Shown here in pieces: positions 58,986 through 64,000 of a stretch of DNA of 64,000 bases. Positions within the stretch are counted from its first letter, which is position 1; each line of letters opens with the position of its first letter. Below the pieces are notes generated by a model. That model saw only the letters and a program-made list of their open reading frames with translations. It was not told the origin of the DNA and made no database searches. The DNA is from Morella rubra. Taxonomy: Eukaryota > Streptophyta > Magnoliopsida > Fagales > Myricaceae. Both the position numbers and the translations under genes were made by a program. Location of the stretch: positions 33,769,204-33,833,203 of the forward strand of contig CM025850.1 of assembly GCA_003952965.2 (NCBI GenBank), in the 5' to 3' direction.

Positions 58986-59873
58986 ACAACAATAAACTCA
59001 ACTTTTACACGCATGTCAATAAAGATCAAACATCACTTAAATATTCACACTTTTCTCAAAATCCTTAAAATTTTCTCAAAACGAATATATCCTAAAATTT
59101 TAGGATTATGTAAAAAGGTAAATAGAGAGAATGAAAAAGTTGATGAAAAAGTAAAAAAAAAAAGAAAGATATATAACGATGATAAAATTTTAAGGATTAA
59201 ATTTTATTTGCCAAACAAGACTAATTTCAAAATTCCTGAATAAATTAGATAATTAACATGTCAAAGGCCTTAGAGAGACCCTAAAAAGTAATAACACTTC
59301 TAAAATTTTAAACTTAACTTTGAAGAGAGCATCCTATCAAATTTCAAGCCTTCACGACTCGGCTAACTCCTCGAGGATATGCATGTTGGCTTCTTGGTTT
59401 ATACTAAACTGGCCAATAATTTCAAATCAAACAAAGAAACGAGTATTTAATCCACCCAGAAGCACCAAAGACACTTAAAAGAAGACTACTATATATTATA
59501 TTTTAGTATATAATTAGAGCTGCGGGCTACATGTTTCTTCTTGCTGCCGCTTCAGCCCCTACAAACTTAAACCAGTGCTGGGTTTTAAATTAAACCAGCG
59601 CCACTAACACAGCCAAACCTTTAAAGTCTTCTTTGGAAAAGGAACATACAGCTGAAAAAAGCAAGAGCCCCACACTGGGGAGACTTTCCTACCTATGACC
59701 ACTTTCACTCTATTTTCCTTTAATCCTACACACAACCCCATTACCTTCAACTATTACTTTACCCTCCCCCACGCTTCGAATTTTTCCCGGGAAAATAAAA
59801 GAAAAATGAAGGCGGGAAACTTAAAAAAAAAAAAAAAACGCAGTAGGAAAACGAAGACGACGAACGACTCTGA
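58986..59873. other. Spacer downstream of expansin
   Basis: 59020-59235 looks like another AT-rich MITE (AAACATCACTTAAATATTC at the left, TTGCCAAACAAGACTAA at the right, rich in AAAATTTTAGGATT palindromes). The rest should contain the expansin 3' UTR. Confidence 0.4.
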
Positions 59874-62144
59874 TCAGACACGGAAATTCTTTCCCCTGAA
59901 AGTCTGACCGAACTGCCAATTAGCTGGTGCCACGTTCAATGAGGTGGAAGTGCGCCTATCGCTGCCCGTGACCCTGAACGAGAGAGACTGGCCCACAAGA
60001 ACCGCATTGGACTGCCAGTTCTGGCCCCAGTTCCGGCTCATGTTGATCCAGCCAGTCTTCGATCCTTTCATGCTGACGCGCACGATGTCTCCTGCGCCCG
60101 CGACGTTGGTGATCAGTACCAGGTTAAAGTAACGGAAGCCGTTGATTGTGAATCTAATTCCTCCTTGCTTTCTGCATGGGACCCTGTAATAAACACAAAA
60201 TCAAAGAATGTTACGGGGGCAATAATAAAGAATTGAGTTATTTACTGTCGATAGGCACTTTTGAGCTGGCGCGGTTAAAAACCCTAGGTTTGACTGGTAT
60301 TTCCGGTAACCGAAGCCCGAAGGTCCGACGGTACGAATTCCCAAAAACTGTGCCTATTTCCTCGCTGATAAGTGACCCAACACACGCATGGGACAGCGGG
60401 AATTTTGTCGAGGATTTTCTGGCCGCACGGCGCTATCCTTATTTTCAGGCGAAATTAAATTCGATTAAATTACGGTGCTGCCATTAGCTATTTTACTACT
60501 ATACCCTTCAACTTATATGTTTTTACATTGTCACCAACAAATTAGTAAAAAATTAATAAGGGTACGTACGGATACTCCGCTTACGGAAGCTCCTGATCCT
60601 GGCCTTGGATAGTTACTAAAAGGCCCTTGCTATATTGGCAGTCATTCCTTGAGACACAGTAAATATTAGTGGAGGTAGGGTTATTTTAGTCGTTAGGTGC
60701 GGATCAGGCCAAGCCGAAGCCACCGAAAGAATCGAAAAAGTCAAGGAAGAAAGAGCGGTTTCCGTCGGTTACATGTTGAGGTGAATGAAGTAAAAACCGA
60801 ACGGACTCTCAACTAACAGCTAGCACTAGTGCTGGAGATTCTGTCAGAAGAAACGAGAAGTAAAAACGGAAATATGCTGTTTGTTTTCCAGGAAAACGAA
60901 GGAGCCAGGTTTCTTCTACGTTGGTGGAGAACTCCTAGGCACGAAGCAGAACTAAAGCAACATCTTTCTATTTTTTTTTTGGACTGTAGTTTTACAAAAA
61001 CCCTTTTCTACCCTTCTTAAGTCCCGTTTTCTGAGCAAACGAAATGACTTAGCACTAGAAAAGGTAATGACTAATGAGGAACATGACATGACGGGGGCGT
61101 ATTTCAGTCACCCCAAGAGCACAGAAACAAAAACGAAGCTAGCGAGGAAAAAGACCAAAACATACAAGCGTTAAAGCGAAGCACAGAGAAAAACAGGGAT
61201 TCACTTACCGGCGGTAAGCGACGGGTACAATTCCAGCGCGGTACTCGGCGATCTTGAGGAACATGGGCATAGCGAGATCGAAATGGGGCCTGGGAGGGTT
61301 GCACCAGCCGCCATTGTCGCTGGGGAGAGCATAGTTGGGAGGGCAGAAGTTGGTGGCGGTGACGAATATGGAAGGGTTACCAGGGTTGCACCACCTCGGG
61401 TCTTGGGCGCACTTAATCTCGAAGCACGCACCACAGCTCAGCCCACTGTTGAAAAGTGCTGTGCTCAGTGCCGCTGTGTTCACTCCATATCCTTGGCTGT
61501 AGAGATTTCCATATCCGCAGGCACCACCTGCGTACATTGAAACCAGAACAAGTTTAATAGAACTTATCTAAACGTGGGATGCTGGGCTTGTATCTCTAAA
61601 TCGAGAATTACTTATATTGGTCTAAAAAGTGAACAGAGTGACGAAAAACAAAGCTGAACTGCAGAACAAGGACTATTTGCATGGGGATAAAAGCATGATT
61701 TGTAAAATGAATCAGACATGATGAAAAACGCGCCGGGTGTCGGAAACTAATTAGTGGTAAGAGCAGGGTCATATGAGGGCTTCGTTCGCAAAAAGGGAAC
61801 ATTCTTAGCTTAAAGAGAGAATATGTTTTGACAGAAAATCCAATAACATTTCTGGACTCTTGAGAGGTTTATGAGCTCGGGAATGCCATGCATATACAGG
61901 ACTACATGAGAAGCAGAGACCAAAACAGGGGAATGGTCTCAGACCTCGTTGAAGACATTAAGGCTAGAAGAAAATTTCACAGTATGGAAGCAGTACCCAT
62001 AGTTCCAGAGGCGTCACTGCCACCGTAGAAAGTGGCGTGGGCACTCTGCCACGGCCCACCGGAGAAAACACCAGGGACTCTGGCGTTAGCCGCCGCGAAA
62101 AGCAAGAGAAGTGAAGCAATGAGGAGCACACTCGCTGCAGCCAT
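59874..62144 (-). CDS. EXPA: Alpha-expansin (EXPA4-like), 3 exons
   Basis: Secreted wall-loosening protein acting on cellulose-xyloglucan contacts at acid pH. Exons on the minus strand: 62144-61997, 61527-61209 and 60183-59874, GT-AG and in frame, 258 aa. Signal peptide [21 protein letters not shown], cut before RVPGVF. Domain 1 (GH45-like) has [20 protein letters not shown], the paired cysteines ([32 protein letters not shown]) and the HFD motif in [10 protein letters not shown]. Domain 2 (GH61-like CBM63) has [43 protein letters not shown] and ends [11 protein letters not shown], an ending found in EXPA4-type proteins. Intact. The intron positions are those usual for alpha-expansins. The upstream CT/GA microsatellite lies in or near its leader. 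Confidence 0.96.
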
Positions 62145-62393
62145 TGTGTGTTTGTTAGTGCAAGAGTGTGTGCGTGTGGAAGGTAAAGAGTCAGAGACAG
62201 AGAGGATTGGGTTGGGTTGAGGTGGTGAGGAGTGAGGAGGGAGGTGAATGGTAAGCAGGAAGAACGTGGGGGTACTTATGGACGAGTTTTTAAGGGGGTA
62301 TGGGCTGGAATCACCAGGGTTGCAAGAGCCTGAAATTATGACGACGTAATTAATGCTCTTTGCCTCTCTCTCTCTCTCTTCTCTCTCTCTCTG

Positions 62394-62424
<31 letters not shown>

Positions 62425-64000
62425 GCGACACACAGCTCTATTTCTTCAATTAAAGCCATTAATTTGTTTGGTTTTCTAATTCATCCAATTTCCCTTTATT
62501 TCCAAAAAAATGTATGGGTCTCTCTTTAAATTGATGAGCCTGAATTACCATTCATGTGCACCAACCACACTTGGCTGCAGCTTCGAAAGAACGCACCAAT
62601 CTGCTTTCTTCAAAAACCAAAACAAAAAAAGAAAAAAGAAGGAAGAATGGCATCAATCTGATAAGCAGACTAGGTTGAATTAAGAACACCATAGCTTTTG
62701 ATATTCCTGATGTTCAAGATCCTTAGGCTATAATTATTTTAATGGGTGGAAGATACCTTTTGAAGAATTAAAATGCTCGGACTTATTTTTAAAGTAATCC
62801 CAAGACTCACTTTTACGGTCGCAAAAAGACCTGGCCTTTGTCTTAACCAAAATGGAAGAGGCAATTAAAGTGATTTAAAATCTGATGGGGGTTAAGGTGA
62901 GCCAATGAGAAGCTAGGCAATCGAGGTCAGCAGACAACAGTCTACTCTTATTTTAATATTTTTGCGGGAGTGCTGGTCAATTTACACTGACTTTGTACAG
63001 TCCCTCATTTCACACAAATTAAATAATTACCGAACTAATGGCATTAGTGGTAACTTTAAAAGAATAGTAGCACTCGAGAGGTTTTGAACTCGAGAATGAA
63101 AAGAAATCAAATTTCTAAAGTTCCAGCCTTAATCACTTGACAAACTCTTAGCAAGTGCACCATTGATCATTAAATAGTAATATCAAAATTAAATATTTCT
63201 ATAGTATTATCACCGCATCAAACTTTCTCTCAACTTGTTGGACTCTGGATAAATTCATGTAATCCACACAGACTAAGTTGGTAGATCCAGTTTCATTCGA
63301 TCAACTACAAAAAGGTACAGATGCATTTCTCCACTGAAGAATCTTTTCCCTGGAGTCCAAACATCATGTCCCACAATTTATTAGTGAGGGAAAAAAAAAA
63401 ACCAACTTGAAGGTCACTTTTGCTTCAAACAGAAGCAGTATCATTTCTAATGGCTGTAATTTCATCACAATTTTGACCTTATCTTCCCCCTTTCTTGTTG
63501 ATTTCTTCCGCCCAAAAGAATAATTTTTGAAGTTCCTGAACAAACCGAAAGGCAATATAAATTAGGATTAAAATTGGAATCTAAACACCAAAAGGCACCA
63601 ATGAGAAAGTTGAACTCCACAATTCACAATTGAATGCGGATAAGGCTCGCGGAGGGCGATAAAAACTAGGTTGGGAAATGAACGCGTAAACCGTGGACCC
63701 TTGTCCACATATGGCAGCCGCGTGGTAATGGGTGCGATCTTTTAACCGCACTTGGGACCCATATCGAGCCTCACGCTGCGCTTTCTCTTGTCTGCTTTTT
63801 TCCTATTCGTTCGCCTCTACGGTTTTCACCAAAGCAGAATCTCAAGGGTCCAGGACTGCAGTCCAGTGTGGCTCCGAGTCCTTCACTATTCCATTTCCGG
63901 ACATTATTTTGGGCACAGGGAAAGCCCCCCGTCTCCACCAATCCCAACTGCATGCCAGTTGCCCCTCTCCTTTTCATGAAACACATTTATTTCGGTAACA
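62145..64000. other. Expansin promoter side and spacer
   Basis: The first ~300 bases upstream of the expansin ATG include the probable leader. Beyond, no gene is recognised. A less AT-rich island at 63640-63980 has open frames on both strands but no known family; it could be the edge of a gene that lies outside the window. Confidence 0.4.
62363..62424. repeat. (CT)n-(CA)n microsatellite near the expansin leader
   Basis: CT run with small interruptions, then CACACA, about 220-280 bases upstream of the expansin start codon. Confidence 0.9.

Noticed and set aside
63732-63998. 88-codon open frame at the right edge
   Set aside because: Several overlapping frames on both strands and no family resemblance; it may be the edge of something outside the window but cannot be called.
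1-64000. CRISPR arrays, bacterial operons, organellar insertions
   Set aside because: No regular direct-repeat/spacer arrays, no ribosome-binding-site operons and no recognisable plastid or mitochondrial gene blocks were seen.

Overview
This is a stretch of nuclear DNA from a flowering plant, almost certainly a eudicot. The intergenic DNA is AT-rich, the genes have GT-AG introns, and the protein families are plant-specific: PRT6, AS1/PHANTASTICA, CYP88, an RLCK-VII kinase and alpha-expansin. I cannot name the species from the sequence. About a fifth of the window is host gene and much of the rest is transposable elements, often nested.

Layout. 1-5961 (minus): N-terminal ~1,290 codons of the N-degron E3 ligase PRT6, running off the left edge. 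6557-7897: a possible 1.3-kb TIR element. 9158-10234 (minus): an intact AS1-type R2R3-MYB with a uORF overlapping its start and a probable long 5'-UTR intron; small Tourist-like MITEs and tandem duplications lie around it. 14-19 kb: gene-poor, with local repeats and an LTR fragment. 19550-20274: a hAT relic. 20504-23333: a Pack-MULE-like element carrying a captured host gene fragment, itself split by a 991-bp hAT element with a perfect 8-bp target duplication. 23422-23926: a foldback element. 24113-27754: a solo LTR flanked by the direct repeat GTACT. 27915-28034: a relic of a CYP88 first exon.

28720-39939 is an 11,220-bp Mutator-like element (MULE) with ~280-bp TIRs and a perfect 9-bp target duplication, TAATAATTA. 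Its core, a MULE transposase on the minus strand plus a convergent small GRF-zinc-finger membrane-protein gene on the plus strand, is duplicated in tandem (about 3.6 kb per unit). To its right are an intact CYP88 P450 gene (41156-44616, eight exons, 489 aa, related to ent-kaurenoic acid oxidase), a decayed FAR1/FRS-type gene relic (45190-46010), an RLCK-VII kinase (50010-52916), a small C2-domain gene whose last exon does not join in frame by GT-AG splicing (54399-55242), a tRNA-Lys(UUU) next to a degenerate tandem copy, and an alpha-expansin of the EXPA4 type (59874-62144, minus).

The host genes do not form one pathway. PRT6 (N-degron proteolysis), AS1 (leaf polarity and KNOX repression), CYP88 (gibberellin or related diterpenoid/triterpenoid oxidation), the kinase (membrane-anchored signalling) and expansin (wall loosening) are ordinary single genes. 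The most unusual content is in the mobile DNA: the MULE with its accessory GRF gene and internal duplication, and the nested Pack-MULE.
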